From contig NDFF03000009.1 of NCBI GenBank assembly GCA_002150815.3, positions 42,076-106,075 on the forward strand: 64,000 nt of DNA, read 5' to 3'. This document shows positions 46,243 to 58,234 of this stretch, piece after piece (position 1 is the stretch's first letter; every line of letters starts with the position of its first letter). The position numbers and the translations under genes were made by a program. The notes beneath the pieces are model-generated. The model ran no database searches and was not told the origin of the DNA. It saw nothing but the letters and a program-made list of their open reading frames with translations. Source of the stretch: Grammothele lineata (taxonomy: Eukaryota; Basidiomycota; Agaricomycetes; Polyporales; Polyporaceae).

Positions 46243-48255
46243 CTAAGCGAGTAAACCCCTGACATACTGAAGTAATTCGCGGCCCTATAAACAGGAGGAA
46301 AGATGATGAATATAGCCGATGTGGGTAGGGAGGTGTACTCACCCCACGCTTCTTGACTCCGTCGACCATGGCTTCAATAGAATTGGTATCCATCTCCACT
46401 TCGCCGACTTCAGGAGCACTACTTGCATCCCCAACCTGTGCGCTCTGCACCCGGTTCAAGCCCAGTCGCTGGCGCTGGACGGCCCCATACCGCATGACAA
46501 CCGATAGGATAGCCCTCCACCCCTCCATCCGCCCATTCGTCTGCACCACCACCCCGGTCTCTGGGAGTGACGCGCTTCGCTGGTGCCCATTCTGCTGTGT
46601 AGGGGAAATCGATAGCGAAGGCATGGTAGGCATGACGCTCGTACGGACAACGTATGCGCAGTATGGCCGGTGCTCTTGGAGGATGTTGAAGGTAGGCTGT
46701 GGCTTTATCGGCCTCGGCGCAGTATCGCCGGCCATCGGGTCGTCGTCGGGTTCGGGACGGGGCAGATAACCCCACAGCCCAATCCGCCGGTGGCAAAGAG
46801 GGCAGTGAAGGATAGTGTTAGCCGGCAAAATCTTGGTAGCTGTTTTGGCGGCATGTTGTGAGAGGAGGGATGTAGATAGAGAAGGGCGGGAAGGAGTAGC
46901 AATTGGTGATGGTGTGCTGGCTCGTGACACTGAAGAGGCGCGTGAGGCTGGTGGGCGGGGGGACGTTCTGGGAGCAACCGAGCCAGCACGAGTTGCTGAC
47001 AGTGTAATGGCTGATCCATCAGATGCCGGTGCGATATTCCATCCAAAGAGAGCTGCCAAGACAGCACTCTGGGTAGGCTCAGGCTGTGCGCGCGGAGCCC
47101 TGGGGGACGCTTCACCGACCGTGGAGGCCTCCGAGTCACTGTCTTCCGATGAGGCTGGTAATGCCACGGATGAAATGACAGACATGAGAGATTGCACCTG
47201 GAGGTTACTCTACAACAACAATTAACTTCTAATGATAAGACACGAGGATGGCGGGACGTACCAAAGGGTGTCCAATCTTAATGCCTTGCAATACACCATC
47301 AAGGACCAGAGCTCGGATCTTCAGGTCCCGGACTGTCGCAAGAGGGGACCTCAGAGAAATACTGTTGATGGAATCTGAGAGACTATGAATGAACACGTAC
47401 ATGATGTGACTGACGAAGCGATGACATACCATCACATTGGCGAGTTTTCCACGGACAACCATCCTTATGGGCTTCAACAAGCTGGACACGTTGCTTCTCC
47501 ACCAAGGCATTTGCTGAAAGTAAACGGTGTCAGTTCGAGCTTACCTTACGAGATGTCATACGGCATACCCGCGTCGCGAAGCATGCCATCCCTAACGGCA
47601 AGTACCCACGAGACGCCGCATACAGTACACAATAGGCGGTCCTTGTCGGTATTGACCCAGCCACATTTGGCTGCTGCGACGGCGTCGATTGGTGCGGGTT
47701 TGTTCGAGTACGTGCTCAGCTTGTAGGTGGCAAGGCGAGAGAAAAACTGGGCCGAGGACGAAGGACGGTACTCGGACGGCGACGGATCGTTGTTCGTATT
47801 ACCCTGGCGAAAATGCAATGGTAACACCTTGGCTGTACGAGACGCAGCGCGGGTTAGAATCTTGGCTAAGTGCGGTGCCGTCTTTGAGAGATCGCGAGCA
47901 GGGGCCCTGAGAGGCGAGATGATTGAGGATCCAAACCAAGTAGAGGGAGATAGGCTACGCACTCTGTTGTCTCCTTCTTATTAGCATACTTTGAGAGCAT
48001 TCCGTAAATCGAACGAGAAGTTCGAAGTCGCTTTGGGACAGGCCGGTCGGAGGTAGGAGTGGTGGGGACGACGGCCTCATCCAAAACGTGGATGGCATCT
48101 TCTAGTTTGCGCTGGCGTACGGTGCGTGTCAGGACACGTCACCGAGAACATTCTAAGCGATATAAACAGACTTTGAGAGACTTGTTGGTGTCGGCCGTCG
48201 TGGCGGGAGCGGGAGTGGCGGTAATTGTAACCGTGGAATTTGCTTGCTCAGCCAT
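46243..48255 (-). CDS. C3HC zinc-finger protein (NIPA/Rsm1 family), seven exons
   Basis: Exons (minus) 48255-48172, 48111-47963, 47906-47569, 47513-47430, 47374-47262, 47197-46343, 46284-46243 give 554 aa. The zf-C3HC domain is clear: AKCGWVNTDKDRLLCTVCGV, followed by VEKQRVQLVEAHKDGCPWKT. The partner half (NuBaID-type) is LRSPLATVRDLKIRALVLDG with GIKIGHPL, then HCPLCHRRIGLWGYLP. Human NIPA (ZC3HC1) is an F-box-like nuclear-pore basket protein; yeast Rsm1-type members act in mRNA export. The N-terminal exon MAEQANSTVTITATPAPATT and a Ser/Ala/Pro-rich middle region (about residues 250-390) are low complexity. Junctions near 47962 and 47375 were chosen by phase and family match; they are the least certain points. 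The last exon has 42 nt. Confidence 0.87.
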
Positions 48256-48693
48256 AGTTGACGTGTCGTTCGAACAAGCGAGAGTATCGCGGGTGTCTCC
48301 AAAAAGGAAGAACGTCGGGGCGAGAGACGAGCAGAGGTAGTCGAGGGACACGCTGAACGCGTGTTGGTGGCTGAAGCTGAGGCTGGAACTCTCGAGCAAA
48401 CCCAGGGATCAGGGCGTCTGGGGCGTTTACACGTCATGTCACGTGCACTGCTCGACTCGAACAGCTTGTGCCACGTGGGAGACTCAGCAGGCGCTGGTTG
48501 AGCGCAGCACGGGCCGGAGGATTCCTGTGCGCCTGCTGTGCGCGGGTGCGCGGCGCCCACTGCACCGCGCCGTCACACCGCTCAGAACAGTGCTTTAGCC
48601 CAGCCGCCCTGCCTTTTGTAACGACTTGCGACTAGTCTTCTCTCTCCTTTTATCTATCTCTTGCGCTGTCTTGTGCCGTCTCTCGTGCTCGCT
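48256..48693. promoter_or_regulatory. divergent promoter region
   Basis: 438 bp between the C3HC gene and the Env7-like kinase gene, which point away from each other. It contains CACGTG-core sites (GTCACGTGCA near 48438, GCCACGTGGG near 48471) that could serve either gene. No gene. Confidence 0.45.
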
Positions 48694-50424
48694 ATGTCAC
48701 TTCCACCACAACTACTACACACCCTCGAGGGGCTCAAGTACCAAGTCAAGGATGCTTTCTGGGCACTCTCGTCGTGCGTATGCCAGCAGTCTGCTAAGGT
48801 CAAAATCAACGGGAGAACGTGTGCGTTTTTCATGACATATCCCGTTCGTTTACTTATGGGTTGTCCTCAGTTAAAATCATCCGCGTTCTCGGAGAGGGAG
48901 GTTTCTCCTTCGTCTACCTTGCTCAGGACGAACATAGCGGGGTGCGTATTCTTTGACTTTCGCAAGTTGAATTCGAGCTGAGCCCATTGCAGAGGCAATT
49001 TGCTCTTAAGAAGATCCGCTGTCCTAGTGGACAAGAGGACGTCCGGCAAGCGATGCGTGAAGTGGAGGCTTACAAACGGTTCAGGTAAGTCCTGACTATC
49101 ATAAGACCGGTCTAGGCTTACTTATTGCTGCTGTTCCGGCTATAGACACCCCAACATCATCCGTATCATGGTGTGTAACACCCCTCCGCATCTTTTTGGG
49201 CCGAGCTAAGAACTAGCAAAGGACTCAGCTGTGGTCCAAGATCCTAATGGTGACGGTCAAGTTGTGTACCTCTTCCTCCCCCTATACAAGGCATGTTCCT
49301 CGCGTCTTCACTTCTGCATGACCTCCTGAGCGTGCTTTCAGCGCGGAAATCTCCAAGATGCCATTAATGCGAACTCGATCAACAACACGCACTTCTCGGA
49401 GACTGAAATGCTCCGCTACTTCAAGGGTACCTGCGAGGCTATCCGCGCCATGCATAACTACCACGCACCGCTCAGTACTAAGAACGAGCCCTTCCCCTCT
49501 CGCGCAAATCAGTCATCGTCTGCACGTCATGCGCCCTCAAACCCGGGCACCCCACGCCATTCCGAAGACGAGGATGAAATGTTTCCGCAACCCGAGGGCG
49601 ATGCTGACGGAGGATATTCATATCATGGAGGGCCAAGCTCTAGCAGCCGCGCGCCGCTGATGAACAGGAACGGGCCCGGAGAAAGCCATGAGCACGAACC
49701 GTTGTTCGACGGTGACGAGGAATTGGAGAGGATTCAGCATGAGGGTGCGAACGGAAACGCGGCATCTGGGCAGACAGAGCTCGTACCATATGCGCACCGC
49801 GATCTGAAGCCGGGGTATGTGTCGCCTTGCATGCTGAGCTGACTGGGGCTAACCCCAGCGAACAGGAATATCATGATTTCCGATGACGGCCAGCCCATTC
49901 TCATGGACTTCGGCAGCACCATGAAGGCCCGCGTGAAGATTGAGAACCGTTCTCAAGCTCTCCTCCAACAGGTAAGCATACTGGAGGTCCTGACACCTAG
50001 ATGAGTAGCGCTGACATCAGAGGTAGGACATTGCTGCCGAGCAAAGCACTATGGCGTACCGTGCGCCGGAGCTTTTTGATGTCAAGACGGGTATCACAAT
50101 TGACGAGAAAGTGGACGTCTGGGTACGTCGATCGACGTTTTCGTTGTATTCCATCTCTCACTTCAGATCCCGTATCAGTCCCTCGGATGCACCCTTTTCG
50201 CACTCGCGTACTCGCACTCTCCGTTCGAGAACACTCAGACGACGGAGCAGGGCGGTTCGATAGCCATGGCTGTCATGAACGCACAGTACAAGCACCCTTC
50301 CTCAGCGTACTCCCAGGGTTTGAAGGACCTGATCGACAGCATGCTAAAGGTCAACCCGAAGGATCGCCCGGACATCCACGGCGTCATCAGCATGACGGAC
50401 CGGGTTCTCGAGAGCCTCCGATGA
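48694..50424 (+). CDS. Env7/STK16-like Ser/Thr kinase, nine exons
   Basis: Exons 48694-48820, 48871-48941, 48993-49084, 49146-49170, 49222-49290, 49342-49814, 49866-49971, 50027-50122, 50179-50424 give 434 aa. Kinase motifs: GEGGFSFVYLA, FALKKIRCPSG lysine, YAHRDLKPGNIMISD, DFGSTMKARV (DFG-Ser, usual for NAK/STK16), MAYRAPELFDV, and SLGCTLFALAYSHSPFE. The STK16 branch acts on Golgi and vacuole membranes; yeast Env7 is a palmitoylated vacuolar kinase regulating membrane fusion. A cysteine pair near the N terminus (SSCVCQQS) may be palmitoylated. A 130-residue acidic, Ser-rich insert sits between the aC-helix region and the HRD motif. Intron 5 has a GC donor (AAG|GCATGT) instead of GT. All phases fit. 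Confidence 0.92.
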
Positions 50425-50615
50425 TCCACGCGTCCCTCCTAACCCCTTTGCTTTTCCTGGTACATATCTCACTTCAAAGGGTCTTCCGTGTCACCACTCG
50501 CACTCCCTACTAGAGTGCATCCGCTCCTTCCTGCTGTCCTATGTTGAATTATGGAATGTATCCCCATGGACGTTAATCGCTGCTATAGAATACATAACTT
50601 AATCTCCATCTAGCA

Positions 50616-51849
50616 CTATGATGCCGAGACACGCGGTCGCTTCTTCTTGGGAGGGACGCCATCGCCCTTCGTAGGCGAGGTATTCTGCGTCGCATGAAGC
50701 TTCCGGGAAGAATCGTCCTTTGAAGAGACCTTGGCTCTCGGTCCACTTGTAGTGTTCGTACCAGATTCAATGTTGGTACTCGCTTCTTCCCGTATTGATT
50801 TGCCCTTTACTGCGGATTTCTTAGGGAAAGTCTTCCCGTGATTCTCGTTCGAATCCTTTTGCCTAAGCTTAGGAGATTTGGGGGTCGGTATTCCACCCTC
50901 AGGCGACGTCGACTTGATTGATGATTTCGGCTTCGATTTTGGTGTCGGCATGTCTCCCTCGTCCGAATCCTCGTCCTGGGCGACGTGTCGTTTTTTCGTA
51001 GGTGGGGGCTTCACAGCCTCACCGTCCGTGTCCGAATCAGCTACCTCTTGCGTCTTCCGTTTGGCTTCTTGCTTCGCTCTGTACTTGCTCTTCATGATCT
51101 TCTGTTTCTCGCGCTTCGCCTTAATCGCGGCCAGCTTCGCTTTCTGAAAGAGAGGAAAGAATTCGTTTCACATGTGACTACCATCCTAGGGGAAGGCACA
51201 CACCTTCTTTTCTGCACGTTTTGACAACTTCCCTGCGGCAGGTTTTTGGGGTTCCTCGTCCTGGGGAGCAGCAAACTGCGCGCGCAGGACGTCACGCACG
51301 TCTGTGTCCGCGTCCACGCTCATAGCAATATCCCGGAAACGGGAAAAACGTCGCTTGTGTGCCTAGAAAGCACATCGGTATACCGCTCGTTACGAGCGGG
51401 ACAAGGAGAGGTCACAGAATACTTACCCCAGATTTTATGTGCACGTCGATCATGACCGGATTCTTCAAAAGTTTCCCTGGACACACAATGCAGCCCTTCA
51501 CTTCGGGTTCTTCCTCAAGAATATGAAGCGGATCCTGCAGGGCTTCGGACAAGGTCATGGGAGCAACATCTTCGTCTGATGAGACACCCTCTTCTTCATC
51601 CTCTTCTTCACCGTCCTCGCTATCCTCTCCATCTTCGTCGTCCTCCCCATCTTCATCGGCTATGGTAGCATGGACGCCCGCCTCTCCCTCAGACTGTTCT
51701 CCTTCCGATTCCTCGTCCGAGTCTGCAGAGGAATCTGATTCATCTGAGTCTGTGTCGTGCATACCGAGCATCTCCTTCATTTCCTCGTCGATCCCTAACT
51801 CCTCCTCTTTCTCCTTCTTGCGTATCCGCTTCGCAACACGTTTGAACAT
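50616..51849 (-). CDS. acidic/basic nucleolar-like protein with a C2H2-type zinc finger, three exons
   Basis: Exons (minus) 51849-51427, 51362-51204, 51143-50616 give 369 aa. Start MFKRVAKRIRKKEKEEELGI; then a long Asp/Glu/Ser tract (about residues 30-95). A U1-like zinc finger follows: CIVCPGKLLKNPVMIDVHIK, then SGAHKRRF, i.e. Cys-x2-Cys, 13 residues, His, 5 residues, His, split by intron 1. The C-terminal half is strongly basic (KAKLAAIKAKREKQKIMKSK, PPTKKRHVAQ, PPKKKRPRVSAS). Such composition suggests a nucleolar ribosome-assembly or RNA-binding factor, but I recognise no named orthologue. Introns are 64 and 60 nt. The start lies 310 bp from the divergent mitochondrial RNase gene. Confidence 0.75.
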
Positions 51850-52159
51850 GATTGGAGCGACGTGGAAAGTGGAACGAGGGAAGAATATGTATATGAAGAA
51901 GATGCAAGCAGCAGTGCCGGATGGCGAATAGAGTCTGAGGAGCGTGTGCAGAAGAGATCTCAGATCTCAGATTTTAGGTGATCGGGAAAGTGTAGCGCCC
52001 AACTTTTGGACTTGAAATGACGCGTGACGCGACAGAGACGCGTCCGATCGCGGCGTGTTCACTCTCACTGAGTCTCATCATTGCGGCCGCTGTCTCGGAC
52101 TGCACGTTCGCCCTCTGATCCTCTCGTGCCGCTCCCCACGCACGCCTTCTCTACTTGCC
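51850..52159. promoter_or_regulatory. divergent promoter region
   Basis: 310 bp shared by the zinc-finger protein gene (minus) and the mitochondrial RNase gene (plus). It includes the direct repeat AGATCTCAGATCTCAGA near 51955-51971. No gene. Confidence 0.45.
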
Positions 52160-55159
52160 ATGCATAGGCGAGCAGTCCAATACCTCCCACATGCCTCGGC
52201 CGGCGTACCACGCACTTTCGCTCGATGCAGGACTGGCAAGGAGTTTCGCCGGCCACCTCCACCGTCTTTCGCCAAGGGCCCGGGAGCGCGCCCTCCTTTC
52301 CACGGAAACAAAAGCAAGAACGCTGGCAGAGCGGAAGATCCTTTGCTTGTGGATGAGCATTACCCTGTCGCGCAAGAGTTGCGGCAAGTGCTCTCCCCGG
52401 AGGCGATTGAATGGTTGGAGGGTACGGCAGCAAAAGGCAAAGGAAAGGGTAACGCGGTCTCCACGTCGCGTCGGATAGAAGTTGGGCAGGTTCCCCCTCC
52501 GTCCTTGGAAAAAGCAGCATTCGACGCGCTAGAAGCTCAGGACGAGAGCTCGCTCCTCGAAGGCACGGGCGATATGGATGTACACATTGAGGGTTCAAGA
52601 CACATACCCAGTGGTACTCTAGTCGAGTTACGGAGGTGAGTAGTGCGACCGTCTCCTATCAGGATCCTTTGCTCGAAAACGTAGAAGGTTAACTCATGCT
52701 CGTCTCGACTGCATAGATCCGAAGTCTCGGTGCACGCTGTCGTCTTGTACTCGGTGCTATATGGTCGCTCGTGGATAGTCCGGTCTATCACCAACACCGG
52801 TGAAATATACTCTCACGGAGAGCACGACGTCACCTTCGAGTTTCGGGACTTCGTTTCAAAATCGCTCGCGGAGCAGTGTGGAATGATTGATGCCCCAAAT
52901 TCGGAGGAGCAGGTGACGGCGCGTGTCGAAGTCTTGAAACAAATTCGAGCCTTCGAAATGCGCTTCGAGGCAGCCCGACATCGTATTCCGGAGCTAGCAC
53001 GACGCACGGCGTTCTACGAGTCTGTGGCCCACCCGGATCCGAACATGTGGACCAGCATAACCGCCCAGGAAGCTGCAGACAGATTATCAGGGATGGGGTG
53101 GTCTGACATGGACCTTATGGCTGTCCAGTGGTATCTCTTCAAAGCCTCGGACTGCTTCACCTCGGAGATCCGGCGATTTCAGCAGAGGAGGCTCTTCTGG
53201 GTCCGTCCTCGTCAAGAACTCGAAGACCTTCGCCGTGTCACCACTATGGTTCAGCGAAGGGACCCCTCGATAAATTTGTTCGTGGAGAAGGCACGCCATT
53301 TAATCACGGACTTACGCGCGCGACGTCACGAATTTTGGAACGAGCCTCCTTCCGTCCACCCGATCACAGGCGCGTCGTGGACTGATGATGACCTCGCCAT
53401 TCTACGCTTCATCTCTGCTTCCTTACATGCTCGCCGGACCATTCAGTCAAGTCCTTACGACATCCCCGTCTCGTTCATCCTTAAAGAAACCGGACTACAC
53501 CATCCTACGCCTGGGCGTGTATACGAGTCTGAAAGCGTTCACGAATTTTTGTCCGATATAGGCGTGATTGCTCCCTGGGAGGAGCCGAACACTCACAGAG
53601 GCGCCGAGCGGATTGATCGCATAAGCGTTAGCCTGGCACCCTCCACGCACACAAAGCTGATCCCTACTCCCCTCGGACCTACCGACCTATGCCCCATCGA
53701 CGCCGTGGACTCCCTGCGACACGATTTCGGCATGTTACCAGCATACGTCATCGATGACTGGTCGGCCGAAGAGCTCGACGATGGTATCTCCGTTGAAAGG
53801 ATTTCGTCCGACCCAGATCACGTTTGGCTTCACGTACATATCGCAGATCCTACGAAACTCCTCCCCCCGACACACGACATTGCTCGACAAGCCATGCACC
53901 TAGCATCGTCACACTACCACGTTGACCAGACCATCCCTATGCTTCCTCGTGGATCTGACCTAGAGAAGTGTAGTCTCGGGCATACCCCTGGAGAGCCCAG
54001 CTTTGTTATGACGTTCAGTGCCAAAGTGGACCTTACAGGCAATATCGTCGACTACAAGGTTCGACCCGGACTCATCCGGGACGTCCGTGTAATCAAATAT
54101 GATCAGGTCGACACCGCACTCGGATGCCCTCTTCACCCGACAAGTTATCCTTTCGACGAACCACGCAATCACCGTTCTCCCGGATTTGCGCATCTTACCG
54201 ATACTACCACCATCGAGGATCTGCGGCTTCTCGACAAGGTTGCATACTCCCTAGAGAAAGGCCGCGTTCGTAATGGCGCGCTAGTGTTCGATTTTCCTAC
54301 CGTGGAGCCTAGTATCCTGCCGCGCCCTATCCCCGACGATCTTCTTGGGGCCCAATTACCAACGGAGTTCCGAGGATTCCCTCAAGTTACATACGCCGTC
54401 TCACACAGCTCGGAACCCGGTGCGCGTAACACCGTCGCGGAATGCATGAAGACCGCGGGACGCGTTGCGTCGCGCTTCTTCCGGGACCGTGGTGTCCCCG
54501 CCCTTCGCCGCTCCGTGGGTGTCATGCAATGCGACAAACGCAACGGGATAGAAGAGGTGCTTGCGAGCCGGACCGAACGCGGGGCCATCGATCCTTACTA
54601 CGCCCTGCGTGCAGGCGTCACCGCGCCCCCGGGCGAGTACAAGACAGTGCCCGCGGCACACTCGCTCATGGGCATCCCCGCAGACGAGGGGTACGTCAAG
54701 GTGACATCGCCGCTGCGGCGTTTCGGAGACGTGCTCGCACATTGGCAGATCAAGCACGCCCTCCTACACCCTGAGCGGCCGATCCTATACGATGAAGAGT
54801 GGCTCCGGCGCTTCGGGGAGGACCTCGACCGGCGCGAACTCGATGTGAAGCGGACAGAAATGTACCAAAAGGCGTTTTGGGCGCACTCGTACCTTGCGAG
54901 ATGGATGCGGGACCCGGCCCATGGGGACAGGACGCATGACCCGCTCCGCGGGCTGACTGCACGCCTCGTCGAGATCCCCGTTCCTGACGTTCGCAGGAAA
55001 ACCATGCACTGCAAAGTGCACATTGACAGGCTTGGGCTGCCGGGGGTGGTGAATGAGTGGCCGCAAGGTATGCCTGCTGCTCGTGGTGACTCAGTGGACG
55101 TTGCAATCGAAGATATCAAGTTTGGCCTTCGTCCTCAACTCCTGCTGAGGCGTCGATGA
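52160..55159 (+). CDS. DSS1: mitochondrial RNase II-type exoribonuclease (Dss1/MSU1-like), two exons
   Basis: Exons 52160-52635 and 52717-55159 give 972 aa. The leader MHRRAVQYLPHASAGVPRTF with ARCRTGKEFRR is a mitochondrial presequence. The RNB catalytic domain shows LCPIDAVDSLRHDFG, YVIDDWSAEELDDGISVERI with the metal-binding Asp cluster, and VWLHVHIADPTKLLPP; the end part has GYVKVTSPLRRFGDVLAHWQ with the catalytic Arg, as in RNase II/Rrp44. Upstream is a long helical region typical of Dss1. In yeast, Dss1 with the helicase Suv3 forms the mitochondrial degradosome (mtEXO) that turns over mitochondrial RNA from the 3' end. The RNase II active site is intact. The intron (81 nt) joins in phase 2. 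Confidence 0.92.
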
Positions 55160-55369
55160 GAGAAAATTAGCCTTTTGAGGTTTATCGGATCTCTCTGTTG
55201 GGACTTGTTGACGTAACGGTACAATAGTTCTAATCTCATTAGCGTATCACTGCTCAATCGTCATAACATACTTAACATTCTAGTCACGCATTGGTGCCCA
55301 CGATAGCTCGCGTGCATCAACCCCGGTTCGTTTTATGACACATTCGATCCTTCCCTGCTGATCTACCTA

Positions 55370-57454
55370 TCAGGAATCGCATGTAAGGCTAAAATGCTGC
55401 AACAAGAGCGTTTCGCCTGACACCTGGGTCAAAGGGCACATCGCGAACGACATTACAACCACCGGGTTTTTTCTCGTGTTTTCTGCCGCGAGCCAACTCT
55501 CTGGTATGGCGACCTCCCGCTTACGCGTATGCCACCCCGATCCTTCGTCGCGGGGCCACTGCAGTACATGGTCTTCTGCACACGAGTGAGACGAACGTCC
55601 GACCGCATCCACGCGGCCACGGTTCCAGTCGTAGTCGATCTCGTCCTCTGGGGAATTGTCGCCCCCGAAGAAGCTGTACCACTTTCGTTGGCGGTCGTGG
55701 TGGAACCGGACGTGCGCCCAATGTGCGCCGCCTATGGAGGTGCAGCGGCCGAGCGTCACGTACGCGTGCACTCCGTGATCGGTTTCGCGGCCTGCCGGAC
55801 TCAGTGCGAAGGCGAGGTTGATGGGTGGGCTCGACACTGTCCAGGACTGAGGGACGTCTTCCGAGCCATTAGCGACCCCGATAAATTGCTGACCGGACTG
55901 GATTGCGCGTAAAGTGGATGTGGGGAAGCGGAATGGCGGGGCTTGTCTCCCTGGGACGAGTTTGGCGAGTGTAGCGAGGCTCGGTGGGATGATGTCAGAG
56001 CGGAAGTCCGGCCGTGCGACGAGATAGATGCTCTTCCAATAAGGCCTAGACTCAAGCGTGGGCCCCGACTCGCCGGTAAACCGGATGAGGCGGGGGGCGG
56101 ACTCGAACTCGCTCCCAACCAGGTACTGAGTTCGAGCGAGAAACTCGGTGGATCGCCGTGCGATGAGGTAGAATCCAAGCGTTCCCTTCGTAGGAAATTG
56201 ATCTGAGCATGACAGGAAGGCGAAGAAGCGGGGAGGAGCCGACGAAAGCTCCACAATGGGAAGACGTGCAAACACGCCATACGGCGTAGCGGTAAAGGTG
56301 GGGACATCGAGGGCTTCCGATGGCGCCGCGCCAGGTTCGGTGGCGAGATTCTAATAATCGTAAGCTCTCTGAGATAGGTTCGTATGACAAAAGACTTACT
56401 ACGATAGCTTTGGCAGGGCCGTCAAACCTTGTGCTCGAGCAGCATCTGAATGCTGCAGTGGAAGGTGCGAAGAGGTAGTGCTCGGGAGTCTCATGGAAGT
56501 CGCTTCCGAGAGTCCATACACTGAGGCTTCCGGTCCAACAGTCTTCGCGAGCACCCCAAGCGAATAAGGACGTATCGCCAGACGCCCTCATAATCTCTTC
56601 TTGCAGGCGGTAGAACGCTCTGCGTCCTTCACCGTAGACGGTCGGTATGTTGACACCGAAAATACCCAGGAGAGAATATGCCTCGTCTTCAACCCGCGTC
56701 GTCACCCGGTCCGCCGCCCAAGACATCCGCTGCGCAACAGAGACGTCCGCTACATCCCGCTCGAACTGCAACACCTCGACAGACACGCGTGTAATCTCCT
56801 TCAGGAGCGGCGCAAAATCGGTCTTCGTGCCAAGGATTGTCCAGTCTGCGGCCAGGAACACGACAACGCGCGGCGCCAGGAGCTCTTGCAGCGTCCACCC
56901 TCGGCGATGCCATGCGCTCTGCCGAAATTCGGTCTCCCAATGTGGTCCGGTGGAGACATCACGTAGGTAGACGTAGCAAACGTTGGCAGCGGCGTAGTAC
57001 CGGAACATGGAGTTTATGGCTTCGGAGAGCTCTGCGCTGCTCGACTTGTCGATACAGCATGTGTCGACCCATGCCCAGTCAAGACCGTGTTTCTCAGCAA
57101 GGGCGCAGAAGCCTCGCAACTTGGGCGACATGCGGTCTCGGGAAGTCAGATGTTCGATTTCGATCGCGGCTAGCAAAATTTATTTAGTAGACAGCAACTG
57201 AGCAGGGCGGCAGACATACGATCATTCATCTCCACTATACTGGTGTTATTGGTACTGTCCCAGCCCGACGTTATTGGGCCATGATGAGCATCTACCGGCA
57301 CAGAAGTCGTTTTATGAGTCGAAATGGCCTGGACGTCTTGATATGTCATCTCGGTCTTGTCCCAGACATGAGAGAGAATCGCGTAGCCATGGGGCACATC
57401 TTCAGGTGCATTGAAGTACTGTAATTCCGCATCAGCCGTATTAAGCAGCCACAT
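55370..57454 (-). CDS. HET-domain (heterokaryon incompatibility-type) protein, three exons
   Basis: Exons (minus) 57454-57220, 57169-56400, 56350-55370 give 661 aa. HET signatures: MWLLNTADAELQYF, HGYAILSHVWDKTEMTYQDV, KLRGFCALAEKHGLDWAWVD followed by TCCIDKSSSAELSEAINSMF, YYAAANVCYVYLRDV and RRGWTLQELLAPRVVVFLAA. The later AYSLLGIFGVNIPTVYGEGR block is the usual end of the HET/DUF8212-type unit. The 320-residue C-terminal half (third exon) is beta-rich and of unknown function (YGVFARLPIVELSSAPPRFF and others). HET domains induce cell death after fusion of incompatible hyphae, often as effectors of NLR-like receptors; here the domain is alone with its own C-terminal extension. Many Agaricomycetes carry dozens of such genes; whether this one is active in incompatibility is not known. 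Confidence 0.88.
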
Positions 57455-58234
57455 CGTGTGCTATGACAGAGCTGACAAGGCGGGAGGATGAGGTTCACGA
57501 GACTGCGAGGAAGGATTGGAATGGCAATACTCTGTGCTCAAGATGTGATTGGGTCTGTTGGCTTTCGAGGAGTGCACACCGGATCCCACACAGATGCCTT
57601 TCGAAGGCAGTCCATGGTCTCACGATTGCCAGATAGTGTGGAGCAATCTGACGCGTATAAGGCGACCAGTGCAATGGGAGTATCCGAGTCCATATGCAGC
57701 AAGTTACGAGCTTCAAAGCGAGTGACTTTCGATGTGCCGTGATGATGCTGTGAAGGAGGTTTCAATCGCAAGGAACTCAGAAGAACGACATTGGGTGAAA
57801 GGCATACCGACGCGTACACCGTCGAAAAGCTGAACGAAGACAACGTGTTGCATAACCGTTGGGTGAGGAATTATCTGTGAAAGGCCCCTGGCGTTCAACG
57901 TGCGTCAGTGATGATCGATGATCACCTGCAGCTAGCTTCGAAGATGTCGCACGAGTTTTAGGTTCCCCGGTCGTCAAACGTTATGCTTGGATAATTGAAC
58001 CTTGTGTCGAGCTATTTCAGGCAGCGCGTTTAGGTTCTCTTCTCTAGTCAATGAAGGGCTACACGAAGGGATGATAGTAGTTTAGAGGACGATGCTTAGA
58101 ACTACATTCGATATGACAGCAGGTAGGAAATACGACAGTGACAGCGCAGGAAAGGCAAACTATCCAGTACAGTAGATGGTGTAAGACTTCAGAAACGAAA
58201 CAAGATGAAGCAAGACATTTGCAAGAAATTTAGC
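57455..58234. other. intergenic (HET promoter, transcription factor 3' UTR)
   Basis: 780 bp, AT-richer than neighbours. Minus-strand frames near 57500-57980 are not protein-like and lack splice support. No gene seen. Confidence 0.5.
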
